Shown: positions 1 through 7,840 of the stretch, in pieces
Position numbering within the stretch: position 1 is the stretch's first letter
Layout of the letters: every line of letters begins with the position of its first letter
From: Nannocystis bainbridge
GTDB lineage: Bacteria > Myxococcota_A > Polyangia > Nannocystales > Nannocystaceae
Direction: 5' to 3'
Length of the DNA: 64,000 nt
NCBI RefSeq assembly: GCF_028368995.1
Contig: NZ_JAQNDL010000001.1
Span: 3,870,001 to 3,934,000, forward strand
Notes under the pieces: generated by a model
The model's database searches: none
Told to the model about the DNA's origin: nothing
The model's input: the letters and a program-made list of their open reading frames with translations, nothing else
Program-made: the position numbers and the translations under genes

Positions 1-2007
1 CGTGCCGACCAGCGCCAGCACCAGGCTGTCGAGCCGCCCCTCGGCCTCGGAGAAGGCCGCCCGCAACTCGTCCTGCACGCACTGCAGCTCGCTGCCCGCC
101 GCCGAGCCGACAGCGTAACGGGCCCACTGCAGGGTGAAGCAGGCCTCGACGTCGGGGCTGCCCGCCAGCAGCTGCGCCAGCTCGTCGGCGCCGTCGAACG
201 GCCCGTCCGAATTGTCGGTCAGCAGCACCTCGCCGCTGGCGTCGATCGGGTGGATCCCGTCCATCGTCCGCGTGCGACCGACCGCGTCATAGTGCTCGAA
301 GCCGAAGCCGATCGGATCGATGCGCGCGTGGCAACCAGCGCAGGTCGGGTCGCTCGAGTGCTGGGTGTAGCGCTCGCGCGTGCTCAGGCCCGGGTCGACC
401 GGCGGCGGCGAGGTGTCGAGCGCCGGCGGCGGCGGCGGCATGTCCTGGCACAGCAGCCGCTCGCGCACCAGCTTGCCGCGGTGGATCGGCGACGACGAGG
501 TCGGCAGCGCGTGCGTCGTCATCACCGCGCCGTGCGTCAGCAGGCCCGCCGCCGCGCCGGTCTCGGCCTTCTTGAAGCCGCCCGGATCGGGCTCGCCCGC
601 GCCGGCCGGGACGCCGTAGTAACCGGCGAGGTCGTCGGTCATGTACGAGTAATCGGCCGTCAGCAGCTCGGCCAGCGAACCACCGCCGCGGTACACGTCG
701 CCGACGAACCGGTGCGTCTCGCCGAGCATGGCGTCGCGGATCTGCGGCGTCAGCTCGGGGTACAGCGCCGCGTCGCGCGGGACCGTGCGCAGGCGATCGA
801 TGTGCAGCCACTCGTCGACGAAGCGGTGCAGCGTGGCGTCGGCGTCGGCGTCGGCGAGCAGGCGGGCGGCCTGCTTCTTGAGCTCCGGCGGATCTTTCAA
901 GGTCCCGTCGTCGGCGGCGGCCATGAGCTGGGCGTCAGGCGGGCCGCCGACGATCAGGTACGACAGCTCGCTGGCCAGCTCGTGCGGCGTGAGCTGATAG
1001 ATGCCGTCGCCCGCGTGCTCGCCGAGCTCGGTGCGGTAGAGGAACCCGGGCGACTGCAACATCGCGGCGATGGTCCAGCGGATCCCGCCGGCGAATTTCT
1101 CGATCGCGGCGGCCTCCTTCCACAGCGTCTCGTAGCGGGCCTGCTCGTCGGCGGTGAGCGGCCGGCGGAACACCTGCTTGCCGAAGCGGGCGATGAACGC
1201 GTGGGCGCACGCCTGCTCGCCGTCGGCCTCCGGATCGCAGCCGAGCCGCGCCGGCAGGTCGGCGACGATGAGGTCGGCGATCTTCTCGGCCGCGTCGCGG
1301 TACTGGTCGGCCAGCAGCCCCGAGACCACCAGCGCCCCGGCGTTGTTGGTGTAGCCGTGGACCACCGTGTCGGCCGCGAAGCCGAGCCCGAGGTCGGTCG
1401 GGGCGCCGAGCACCGCCGCGAGGCTGCGGTTGTACTCGACGTGGCTGAGCCGGCGCACCCGCCGGACCCCCGCGCCGCCCTCGTCGCAGCCGGCCGCGCC
1501 CTCGCCGTCGGGCGCCGTGCACGAGAACGTGCCCTGGCTGCGCGCGACGAACTCCGCCAGCGCGTCGTAGGCCTCGGTGTCGGGCGTGACGACCATCCCG
1601 CCCTTGTGCATGTCGGGGTGCTGGTTGGTCGGCTTGAGCAGCAGCAGCGACACGCCGCCGTCCTCGTCGAGCGCGACCTCCTTGACCGCCGCGAGGTTGG
1701 CCTCGAGCCAGCCCTCCGCGCCCTCGGCCAGCAGGACCATCCGCGTGTCCTTGGCCAGGCCGTCGGGGTTGTGACAGGTGATGCAGGTCTTGCTAAGGAT
1801 CGGCGTCCACACGCTGGTCTCGAAGAACTGCGCGTCGCTCGGGCAGTCGCCGCCGCCGTCGGTCGGGTCGCCGTTGCCGGTGGCCATCGTGTCGGTGCCG
1901 CCCGTGGCGGCGTCGGTGTCGGAGTCGGTGCTCGCCCCGCCGCCGCCGCTCGGGCAGGCCGCGAGCGCGAGGAGGAGCGCGAGGTTGCTGGCGTAGATCG
2001 TTCGCAT
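1..2007 (-). CDS. DUF1592/DUF1588-family exported cytochrome-like protein (3' end cut by window edge)
   Basis: The frame is open from the ATG at 2007 to the left edge with no stop, so the C-terminus is missing. GGAGG lies 9 nt upstream of that ATG; an in-frame ATG at 2013 sits closer to it. The N-terminus is a short hydrophobic segment ending in LAAC, a lipobox, followed by a Gly/Thr/Asp-rich linker, so an anchored lipoprotein is expected. A CxxCH haem motif (CITCH) lies near residue 75 and a second (CAGCH) near residue 555. Between them are segments typical of DUF1587 (RRLSHVEYNRSL), DUF1595, DUF1592 and DUF1588 (HRGKLVRERLLCQDMPPPP); DUF1585 begins at the edge. These proteins occur beside DUF1552 proteins in planctomycetes and myxobacteria, as here (the next gene upstream ends 14 nt before). 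The function is not established; an envelope redox or degradative role is only inferred. Confidence 0.85.
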   Translation of the reverse strand, partial: MRTIYASNLALLLALAACPSGGGGASTDSDTDAATGGTDTMATGNGDPTDGGGDCPSDAQFFETSVWTPILSKTCITCHNPDGLAKDTRMVLLAEGAEGWLEANLAAVKEVALDEDGGVSLLLLKPTNQHPDMHKGGMVVTPDTEAYDALAEFVARSQGTFSCTAPDGEGAAGCDEGGAGVRRVRRLSHVEYNRSLAAVLGAPTDLGLGFAADTVVHGYTNNAGALVVSGLLADQYRDAAEKIADLIVADLPARLGCDPEADGEQACAHAFIARFGKQVFRRPLTADEQARYETLWKEAAAIEKFAGGIRWTIAAMLQSPGFLYRTELGEHAGDGIYQLTPHELASELSYLIVGGPPDAQLMAAADDGTLKDPPELKKQAARLLADADADATLHRFVDEWLHIDRLRTVPRDAALYPELTPQIRDAMLGETHRFVGDVYRGGGSLAELLTADYSYMTDDLAGYYGVPAGAGEPDPGGFKKAETGAAAGLLTHGAVMTTHALPTSSSPIHRGKLVRERLLCQDMPPPPPALDTSPPPVDPGLSTRERYTQHSSDPTCAGCHARIDPIGFGFEHYDAVGRTRTMDGIHPIDASGEVLLTDNSDGPFDGADELAQLLAGSPDVEACFTLQWARYAVGSAAGSELQCVQDELRAAFSEAEGRLDSLVLALVGT

Positions 2008-2021
2008 GGTCATCGTCCTCC

Positions 2022-3308
2022 TCACACCAGGCTCGGGAGCGGGCCGTTGCCGACCATGGAGTTGCCGAAGGTCTCGTTGCTCAGGCCCATCGCCTGACAC
2101 AGCGAGACCATCAGCTTGCCGTGCGACTCGCCGGCGAACTTGAGGTAACGACCGGTCTGCCAGCGCCCGCCCGCGCCGCCGGCAATCACGAACGGCACGC
2201 CGGAGCAGGTGTGCAGCCGCGAGTCGCCCATCTCCTTGGCCCACACCACCACCGAGTTGTCGAGCATCGAGCCCTGCATGTCGGCCTCGGGCGTCATCGC
2301 CAGCTTCTGCACGAGGTACTTGAACTGCTCGGCCATCCACCGCTCGCACTCGACGAACTGGGCCACGCCGGCCACGTTCGAGTCGTCGATGTGCGACAGC
2401 GAGTGGTGACCCTCGGACACGCCGAGCCACGAGCACACCGTCGGGCTGACCGTGTGCGACAGCTGCAGCGAGGCCACGCGCGTCATGTCGCACGCCAGCG
2501 CCGCCACCATCATGTCGATCTGCGCCGCGGTGATGTTCGGGAAGTTGGCGTTGTCCTGCGTGCCCCCGCCCATCGGCGCGTCGGGCAAGCCGCAGCCGAC
2601 CGCGCCCATCAAGCCCTTCTCGACCTTGGCCAGCGCGTCGAGGTGAGCGTCGAGCTTGGGCCGCTCCTCGCTGCCGAGCCGCCCGCGCAGGCTGGTAGCC
2701 TCGTCGACCAGCAGGTCGACCACCCGCTGCCGCCGGGCTCGCAGCGCCGCCGCGGCCTCGTCCCCGCCCATGAAGTCGCCGAACAGCCGGCCGTACACGT
2801 GCATCGGGTCGTCGTCGGGCGTGACCCACGCGCCCGGACCCGAGTACGACATGCGCGTCTGCACGCCGCCGCCCCACGCCGACGTCTGGACCCCGAACTC
2901 GAGCGAGGAGAAGCGCGTGTCCTGACCGATCTGCGCCGCCACGTATTGATCGATCGACATCCCGCCCGACTCGTCGGAGGCGGTGCCGCTGGCGGTCAAC
3001 ATCGCCGCCATGCCGCCCTCATGGTTGTCGGCGCCGAAGAAATCGAGGCCCTCGACCACGATCAGCTGATCTTGGATCTCCGTCAGCGGCTCGAGGATCG
3101 AGCCCGGCGGAAAGCTGAAGTTCGTCTCGGTCCCGCTCGGCTTCCACTGCTGCGGGATGGTGCCGTTGGGGCTGAAGAACACGATCAGCCGCTTGGCGGT
3201 CGGTCCGCCGTCAGCCCGACTGCTCGGCGCCGACAGCAGGTTCAAAAACGGGGCGGCGACCAGACCGATCCCGAGGCCGTGCAAGACGCTTCGACGACGT
3301 ATCGACAT
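2022..3308 (-). CDS. DUF1552 domain-containing protein, Tat-exported
   Basis: The product is about 428 residues. The chosen start (ATG 3308) has AGGTG about 8 nt upstream and puts a twin-arginine signal (MSIRRRSVLHGLG, then a hydrophobic stretch) at the N-terminus; the frame continues upstream to 3368 but without signal-like sequence. The body matches the DUF1552 family: FFSPNGTIPQQWKP near the start, repeated Gly-rich strands, SHTVSPTVCSWLGVSEGHHSLSH-type sequence in the second half, and a C-terminal FVIAGGAGGRWQTGRYL segment. It is followed directly by the DUF1592 gene, the usual partner, so the two are probably co-transcribed. The biochemical role is unknown. The family annotation is confident; location outside the cytoplasmic membrane is inferred from the Tat motif. 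Confidence 0.88.
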   Translation of the reverse strand: MSIRRRSVLHGLGIGLVAAPFLNLLSAPSSRADGGPTAKRLIVFFSPNGTIPQQWKPSGTETNFSFPPGSILEPLTEIQDQLIVVEGLDFFGADNHEGGMAAMLTASGTASDESGGMSIDQYVAAQIGQDTRFSSLEFGVQTSAWGGGVQTRMSYSGPGAWVTPDDDPMHVYGRLFGDFMGGDEAAAALRARRQRVVDLLVDEATSLRGRLGSEERPKLDAHLDALAKVEKGLMGAVGCGLPDAPMGGGTQDNANFPNITAAQIDMMVAALACDMTRVASLQLSHTVSPTVCSWLGVSEGHHSLSHIDDSNVAGVAQFVECERWMAEQFKYLVQKLAMTPEADMQGSMLDNSVVVWAKEMGDSRLHTCSGVPFVIAGGAGGRWQTGRYLKFAGESHGKLMVSLCQAMGLSNETFGNSMVGNGPLPSLV

Positions 3309-3482
3309 AGACTCGCACCTGAATAGCGAGGAGCGGCAGCTCTGTCGATACGCGTCGATTCGGGACATGGCGGGTCGTGTAAGCGAGCCCAGGCGCAGGC
3401 CCGCGCCGCTGCTCGCAGTTCACGCGCCCCGAGCCGCGCTCGCAGACTCCGCACAATGACAGCAGCGGGCGAGCGCATCGAT

Positions 3483-3498
3483 CTGTCTCTCGGGACAG
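3483..3498. repeat. Palindromic element (CTGTCT-CTCG-GGACAG)
   Basis: A 6-bp stem with one wobble around a CTCG tetraloop, in the gap between the DUF1552 and P450 genes. It matches the window-wide TGTCC-N4-GGACA family. Confidence 0.75.
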
Positions 3499-3543
3499 CA
3501 CGCCTCCGCGCCGCAGCCATGATTCGCGACGCGCCGCGGGGGG

Positions 3544-3563
3544 CCTGTCCCCCGGGACATGTC
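3544..3563. repeat. Palindromic element (CCTGTCC-CCCG-GGACATG)
   Basis: Core TGTCC-CCCG-GGACA at 3546-3559, intergenic, 45 bp from the preceding copy. Confidence 0.75.
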
Positions 3564-3671
3564 AGCTCCACGGCCGAGCCCGCCGGACCGTCGGCCGGAC
3601 ACGGCGCGAGGTCACCGGACCGCCGCTGCGTGCAATCGGCTCCTGGGGATCCGCCCGAGCTTCGCGCGTAC

Positions 3672-3693
3672 CATATGTCCCAAGAGACATATG
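3672..3693. repeat. Palindromic element, AT-rich-arm variant (CATATGTCC-CAAG-AGACATATG)
   Basis: A 9-bp stem with one mismatch around CAAG. The outer arms are CATATG instead of the commoner CATG or CCTG. It lies 87 bp beyond the P450 stop. Confidence 0.8.
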
Positions 3694-3779
3694 AATTGCG
3701 GTCGCTGACCTCGCATGGCCGCGAGGACAGGTCGAGTCCGCCGGAGACGATGTCCCCGAGTCACTCCGGACGCTCGCGC

Positions 3780-5153
3780 TCACCCGCGCGGGCGCACGTG
3801 CATGAGGATGCTGCCGCGCGGGCCGACGGGGATGTTGAAGCGGTGGCGGGCGTCGCTGTTCTCGGCGACCGGCGCGAACTCGTAGCGCAGCGCCAGGCGC
3901 GACAGCACGATCTTCGCCTCGAGCAGCGAGAAGTGCTGGCCGACGCAGCTGCGCGGGCCGGTGATGAAGGGCAGCCAGCGGTGGCCGACCGGCTCGTCGC
4001 CGAGGAAGCGGTCGGGGCGGAACGCCTCGGGCTCGGGCCAGTGGCGCGGGTCCTTGTGCAGCGCCTGCATGTGCACCATCACCTTGGTGCCGCGCGGGAT
4101 GACGAGCTCGCCGAAGCGGTCGTCGACGATCGCCTCGCGCACGACGATCGGCACGATGTTGTAGAGCCGCAGCGCCTCCTTGAGGCACGCGCCGGCGAAA
4201 TCGAGGCGCTTGAGCTGCTCGTAGTCGGGCACGCCGTCGCCCTTGAACACCAGGGCCGCGTCGGCGCGCAGCCGCTCGAGCTCGGCCGGCTGCTGCGTCA
4301 ACGCGTGCAGCGTCCACGTCAGCATCGCGCTCGAGGTGTCGTGGCCGGCGAACAGCATGGTCTTGAGCTCGTCGCTGACGAGCCGCTCGCTGTCCTCGGA
4401 CCAGGTGCCGTCGTCGAGGCTGGCGAGCAGCATGTCGAGCATGTCGCTCGGGCGCGCCTTGGGGTCGGCGCGCCGCTTCTGCATGCGCGCGCGGATCTTC
4501 TCGAGCAAAAAGGCGTCGAGCTGGGCCAGCGAGCGGTCGTAGCGGAACTTCGCGGGCGTCGGTAAATAGCCGCGGAAGGGCAGCCAGACCCGCTTGTTGG
4601 CCTCTTCGACGAGGGGCTCGTAGAGCCGCGGCAGCACGTCGTCGCTCTGGTGCGGCGGCATCTGCAGCGTCGCCTCGGCGATCACCTGCAGGGTCACCCG
4701 CCGCATCTGCGCGCCGATGTCGACCGGGAGGCCGCTGCGCGCGTGGGCGTCGAGCACCGCCCCCATGCGGTCGACCGCGCGGATCGACGCCTCGGCGACG
4801 TTGCGCAGCGCGTCGATGCGGAACGCCCGGGCCAGCACCGCCCGCTGGCGCTTCCACAGCTCGCCGTCGCTGGTCAAAAGGCCATGTCCGAGGATGTCGA
4901 GGAAGGCGCCCATGGCGCGCAGATCCTTGACGTAGTGATCGGCGGCGCCGACGATCACGTGGCGGATGAACTCGGGGTCCGAGGTGACGAGGTAGCTGGC
5001 GCCGGGGATCCGCAGCCGCACGGTGGGCCCGCGCTCCCGCAGCCAGCGCTCCGTCACGTCCCACGGCGCGCCCGCCATGAGCGCGGCCATGTGACCGACG
5101 ACGGGCAGCTTCTGCGGCGCATGCGGGACCTGATCGAGCATGCGGCGGAGCAT
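3780..5153 (-). CDS. Cytochrome P450
   Basis: A haem-thiolate monooxygenase of 457 residues, normal for a soluble bacterial P450. The I-helix oxygen-binding motif AGHDTSS, the K-helix ExxR (EALRL) and the haem loop FITGPRSCVG with the thiolate Cys near residue 405 are all present and in order. The sequence after ExxR (YNIVPIVVREAIVDD) resembles CYP4/CYP102-like fatty-acid hydroxylases more than the camphor type, but the substrate cannot be read from sequence. No ferredoxin or ferredoxin reductase gene lies nearby, so it must use redox partners encoded elsewhere. It is monocistronic by appearance: the yqgF gene upstream is divergent, 122 bp away. Confidence 0.95.
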   Translation of the reverse strand: MLRRMLDQVPHAPQKLPVVGHMAALMAGAPWDVTERWLRERGPTVRLRIPGASYLVTSDPEFIRHVIVGAADHYVKDLRAMGAFLDILGHGLLTSDGELWKRQRAVLARAFRIDALRNVAEASIRAVDRMGAVLDAHARSGLPVDIGAQMRRVTLQVIAEATLQMPPHQSDDVLPRLYEPLVEEANKRVWLPFRGYLPTPAKFRYDRSLAQLDAFLLEKIRARMQKRRADPKARPSDMLDMLLASLDDGTWSEDSERLVSDELKTMLFAGHDTSSAMLTWTLHALTQQPAELERLRADAALVFKGDGVPDYEQLKRLDFAGACLKEALRLYNIVPIVVREAIVDDRFGELVIPRGTKVMVHMQALHKDPRHWPEPEAFRPDRFLGDEPVGHRWLPFITGPRSCVGQHFSLLEAKIVLSRLALRYEFAPVAENSDARHRFNIPVGPRGSILMHVRPRG

Positions 5154-5275
5154 CGACCCCAGGCCCGGGCCCGCGCAAGACCGGCCGGCCCCGAGTGTGC
5201 GGTGAGCCCGCTCAAGATCACGCGGATGCTCGCGAATTTGCCCGGGGTGCGCCTCCCTGTGCTAGAAACCCGGGC

Positions 5276-5731
5276 ATGCGCGCCCTCGGCCTCGACGTCG
5301 GTAGCAAGACGATCGGCGTCGCCGTGTCCGACCCGAGCGGCACGATCGCCAGCCCGCGCGAGGTCCTCACGCGCCGGGGTCACGCGGAGGACGCAGCCGC
5401 CATCGCCGCGCTCGCCCGCGACCTCGAAGCCGCCGACGTCGTCGTCGGCCTCCCGCTCGAGCTCGACGGCTCGGTCGGCCACCGCGCCCGCCAGGTCCAG
5501 CGCTTCCTCGCCGTCCTCGAGCCCCTGCTCGCCGCGCTGCCCGGCTCGCCGCGCGCGTCCACCTGGGACGAGCGCTTCAGCACCGCCGGGGCCGAGCGCG
5601 CCCTGCTGCAGGCCGACGTGTCCCGCACCCGCCGCAAGCAGGTCATCGACGCCGCCGCGGCCCAGTTCATCCTCGAGGGCTGGCTCGAAGGCCAGCGCCG
5701 AAGGGACATGTCCGGAGGGACAGGTACATGA
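5276..5731 (+). CDS. yqgF: Putative pre-16S rRNA nuclease YqgF/RuvX
   Basis: RNase H-fold nuclease implicated in 5' maturation of 16S rRNA (formerly a predicted Holliday-junction resolvase). Start ATG 5276 gives the canonical MRALGLDVGSKTIGVAVSD beginning with the first catalytic Asp; the frame extends upstream to 5195 without homology. The second motif is VVGLPLELDGSVG, with the STAGAE-like segment and a final DAAAAQFILEGWL helix holding the last Asp, giving about 151 residues. The C-terminal tail (RRRDMSGGTGT) is encoded by a palindromic repeat. The stop overlaps the mltG start (ATGA), so the two are translationally coupled; yqgF-mltG adjacency is seen in other bacteria. Confidence 0.93.
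   Translation: MRALGLDVGSKTIGVAVSDPSGTIASPREVLTRRGHAEDAAAIAALARDLEAADVVVGLPLELDGSVGHRARQVQRFLAVLEPLLAALPGSPRASTWDERFSTAGAERALLQADVSRTRRKQVIDAAAAQFILEGWLEGQRRRDMSGGTGT
5703..5727 (+). promoter_or_regulatory. Palindromic element whose loop is the mltG Shine-Dalgarno
   Basis: The core TGTCC-GGAG-GGACA occupies 5709-5722. The loop plus first stem base reads GGAGGG (5714-5719), ending 8 nt before the ATG of mltG at 5728, so it is the obvious ribosome binding site. The element also encodes the last residues of YqgF. If the hairpin folds, it would mask that site. Whether it does so in the cell is inference. Confidence 0.6.
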
Positions 5732-6909
5732 CGCGGGCCGCCGGCAAGCGCCTGCCGTGGTGGCGCCCGCGACGGTCCCGCTGGGCGCAGTACGTCGCCC
5801 TCGCGGTGGTGGCGGTCACGCTGGTGGTCGGCGGCGTGTGGCTGTCGCGCACGTACCAGCGGGTGATCGACTATCCGGAGCGGCCGGGGGTCGGCAGCGC
5901 CGAGCCGATCGCCGTCGAGGTCGCCAAGGGCGCCAGCTTCCCGCAGGTGTTGACGCAGCTGCTCGAGGCCGGCGTGATCCCCGAGGACGAGGGCCTCTAC
6001 TTCAAGCTGTTCGTGCTCCACCGCGGCGCCGCCGGCAAGATCACCGCCGGCGCGCACAGCTTCCGCGGCGACATGACGCCCGAGCAGGTGCTCGCCGAGC
6101 TGATCCGGGCCCAGCGCACCGAAGAGACGCGGGTGACGATCCCCGAGGGCCGCAACATCCTCGAGGTCGCCGACATCCTCGCGGTCGCCGGCTACGGCGA
6201 CGCCTCGGTGATCCTGGCCGCGATGCGCGATCCTGCCCTGCTCAAGGAGTTCGGGATCGAGGGCGAGAGCGTCGAGGGTTACCTCTACCCCGACACTTAC
6301 AAGTTCCCGACCGAGGCCACGCCCGAGCAGGTGGTCCGCCGCATGGTCGAGCAGCACCGCAAGGTCTACGACAACCTCAAGCGCAGCCATCGCGAGGCGC
6401 TCGAGGAGCTGCGCAAGACCCTCGGCTGGGGCGACCGCGAGATCATCATCATGGCGTCGCTGGTCGAGAAGGAGACCGCCGCCAAGCACGAGCGGCCGCT
6501 CATCGCCGGCGTGTTCCTCAACCGCCTGCGCTTCTCGTCGTTCCAGCCCAAGCGGCTCGAGACCGACCCGACGATCATCTACGGCTGCACGGCGGCGGTG
6601 AAGAAGTCGGCGGCCTGCGAGAAGTTCGAGGGCCGCATCCGCCGGATCCACCTGCGCGACCCCGACAACCCGTACAACACATACACGCACGAGGGCCTGC
6701 CGCCGGGCCCGATCACGAACGCCGGCAAGTCCGCGTTCGAGGCCGTGCTGGCGCCGAAGAAGTCGCGCTTCCTGTACTTCGTGTCGCGCAACGACAAGAC
6801 CCACCAGTTCTCGAAGACGCTCGCCGAGCACGAGGCCGCGGTCGAGAAGTACATGCGCCAGGGCGCCGTGGGCGACGGCTCCGCCGCTGGCGCCGCCGAC
6901 GCCGAGTGA
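5728..6909 (+). CDS. mltG: Endolytic murein transglycosylase MltG
   Basis: YceG/MltG family inner-membrane lytic transglycosylase that cleaves nascent peptidoglycan and is thought to set glycan strand length. The 393 residues match the family. There is a basic N-terminus, one membrane helix at about residues 17-36 (YVALAVVAVTLVVGGVWL), a LysM-like region (EVAKGASFPQVLTQLLEAG), then the catalytic YceG domain with VEGYLYPDTYKFP, the active-site IMASLVEKETA with its Glu, and the diagnostic GLPPGPITNAGKSAFEAVL. The start overlaps the yqgF stop. The end is followed at once by a cluster of palindromes. Confidence 0.96.
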   Translation: MTRAAGKRLPWWRPRRSRWAQYVALAVVAVTLVVGGVWLSRTYQRVIDYPERPGVGSAEPIAVEVAKGASFPQVLTQLLEAGVIPEDEGLYFKLFVLHRGAAGKITAGAHSFRGDMTPEQVLAELIRAQRTEETRVTIPEGRNILEVADILAVAGYGDASVILAAMRDPALLKEFGIEGESVEGYLYPDTYKFPTEATPEQVVRRMVEQHRKVYDNLKRSHREALEELRKTLGWGDREIIIMASLVEKETAAKHERPLIAGVFLNRLRFSSFQPKRLETDPTIIYGCTAAVKKSAACEKFEGRIRRIHLRDPDNPYNTYTHEGLPPGPITNAGKSAFEAVLAPKKSRFLYFVSRNDKTHQFSKTLAEHEAAVEKYMRQGAVGDGSAAGAADAE

Positions 6910-6911
6910 CG

Positions 6912-7001
6912 GCATGTCCCTCGGGGCATGTCGATCTCAACATGCCCGAAACGCCATGTCCGAAGAGACATGGCCGGTCGCGCATGTCCCTCGGGACACG
7001 T
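6912..7001. repeat. Tandem cluster of three to four palindromic elements
   Basis: Fills almost the whole gap between the convergent mltG and the next minus-strand gene. Recognisable units are 6913-6930 (CATGTCCC...GGGCATG), 6955-6972 (CATGTC-CGAAGA-GACATG) and 6984-6999 (ATGTCCC-TC-GGGACA), with a degenerate CATGCCCGAAA unit between the first two. Confidence 0.85.
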
Positions 7002-7019
7002 AGCGAGGACGCCGCGGGC

Positions 7020-7778
7020 TCAGGGCTTCGGCGCGCTCGCCAGGGCGAGCTGCAGCTCGACGAGGGCCCAGCGATCGCCGGTGCGGGCGAACGTCAGCCG
7101 GTGCGGTGGTTCACGCGTCGTCACGATCACCCGCCGCTCGCCGACCGGCTCGCGCGAGGCGATCACCAGCTCGCCGGCGAGGGCTGCCAGCAGCCCGGGC
7201 AGGCGGTTCTCGGTGAACAGCAGGTGATCGTCGAGCGCGCGCGTGAGGCTGGCCAGGGCCTCCGCGCGCAGCTCCGGGCTGGCGGCCTCGTCGCGGACCG
7301 TCGCCGCCAGGCGCTGCAATTCGGCGACGATCGCCTCCGGCTCGCCGTCGAGGCCGCGCATGCGCACGAACTCGTTGCCCGGGCGGGCGATCGCCGTGCG
7401 AATCGCGTCGAGCTGACCGCGGGCCTCGCGGGGCGCGTCGAGGGCGACCAGCTCGCGCGCCTCGCCGACCCGCTGAAGCCGCTCTTTCGGGTTGTTCTGG
7501 CTGAATTCCCACACTTCGAGCCGCGGCGCCGCGCCCGGACTCGCCACCGCCACGCCGATCTCCGCCCGGCCCTTGTGACCGTCGGCGAGCTCGAACACCG
7601 GGCGAACCGCGAGCCCCGCCGGAATCGCCTCGTGCAGCGCCGGCGCGTACAGCCACGGCTCGGGCGCGCGTGCGGGGGTCTGCGCGGGCGGCGGCGGCAG
7701 GTCGACCGCGGGCCCTTGCGGGCAGCCGGGCGCGAACGCGAGCGAAGCGGCGAGCAGAGCGGTGCGGAGGGGAGTCAC
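7020..7778 (-). CDS. Putative lipoprotein of unknown function
   Basis: 252 residues starting at GTG 7778. The N-terminus (TPLRTALLAASLAFAPGC) is a signal peptide ending in a lipobox-like APGC, followed by a Pro/Ala-rich linker. The rest is a soluble domain rich in Ala, Leu, Arg and Glu, with a mixed strand part (RPVFELADGHKGRAEIGVAV) and a helical part (ELRAEALASLTRALDDHLL). I do not recognise a family. It is convergent with mltG and divergent from the PEGA gene 62 bp away, so it probably has its own promoter. An envelope location is inferred from the signal only. Confidence 0.7.
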   Translation of the reverse strand: MTPLRTALLAASLAFAPGCPQGPAVDLPPPPAQTPARAPEPWLYAPALHEAIPAGLAVRPVFELADGHKGRAEIGVAVASPGAAPRLEVWEFSQNNPKERLQRVGEARELVALDAPREARGQLDAIRTAIARPGNEFVRMRGLDGEPEAIVAELQRLAATVRDEAASPELRAEALASLTRALDDHLLFTENRLPGLLAALAGELVIASREPVGERRVIVTTREPPHRLTFARTGDRWALVELQLALASAPKP

Positions 7779-7840
7779 CGGGCTTGCACAGGGTGGGACG
7801 GTGGAGGCGCCAAGGTCAAGCGTGATAGCCTCGGCTCGAG

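Larger units (their letters stand above)
3309..3779. other. Intergenic stretch with three TGTCC/GGACA palindromes
   Basis: About 470 bp between the DUF1552 start and the P450 stop. I see no convincing gene. It holds palindromes at 3483-3498, 3544-3563 and 3672-3693. The promoter of the DUF1552-DUF1592 pair should lie in its left part, but no clear -35/-10 pair stands out. Confidence 0.6.

Noticed and set aside
250..2097. Long plus-strand open frames opposite the DUF1592 and DUF1552 genes, and similar long frames opposite aroA, vgrG, S41 and TldD genes
   Set aside because: In very GC-rich DNA the frame opposite a real gene often lacks stops. These are extremely rich in Arg, Ala, Val and Gly with no domain pattern, while the other strand has clear families.
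6912..7001. CRISPR array
   Set aside because: Units are about 18 bp, unequal, with no constant spacer length and no cas genes; arms are shared between neighbours.
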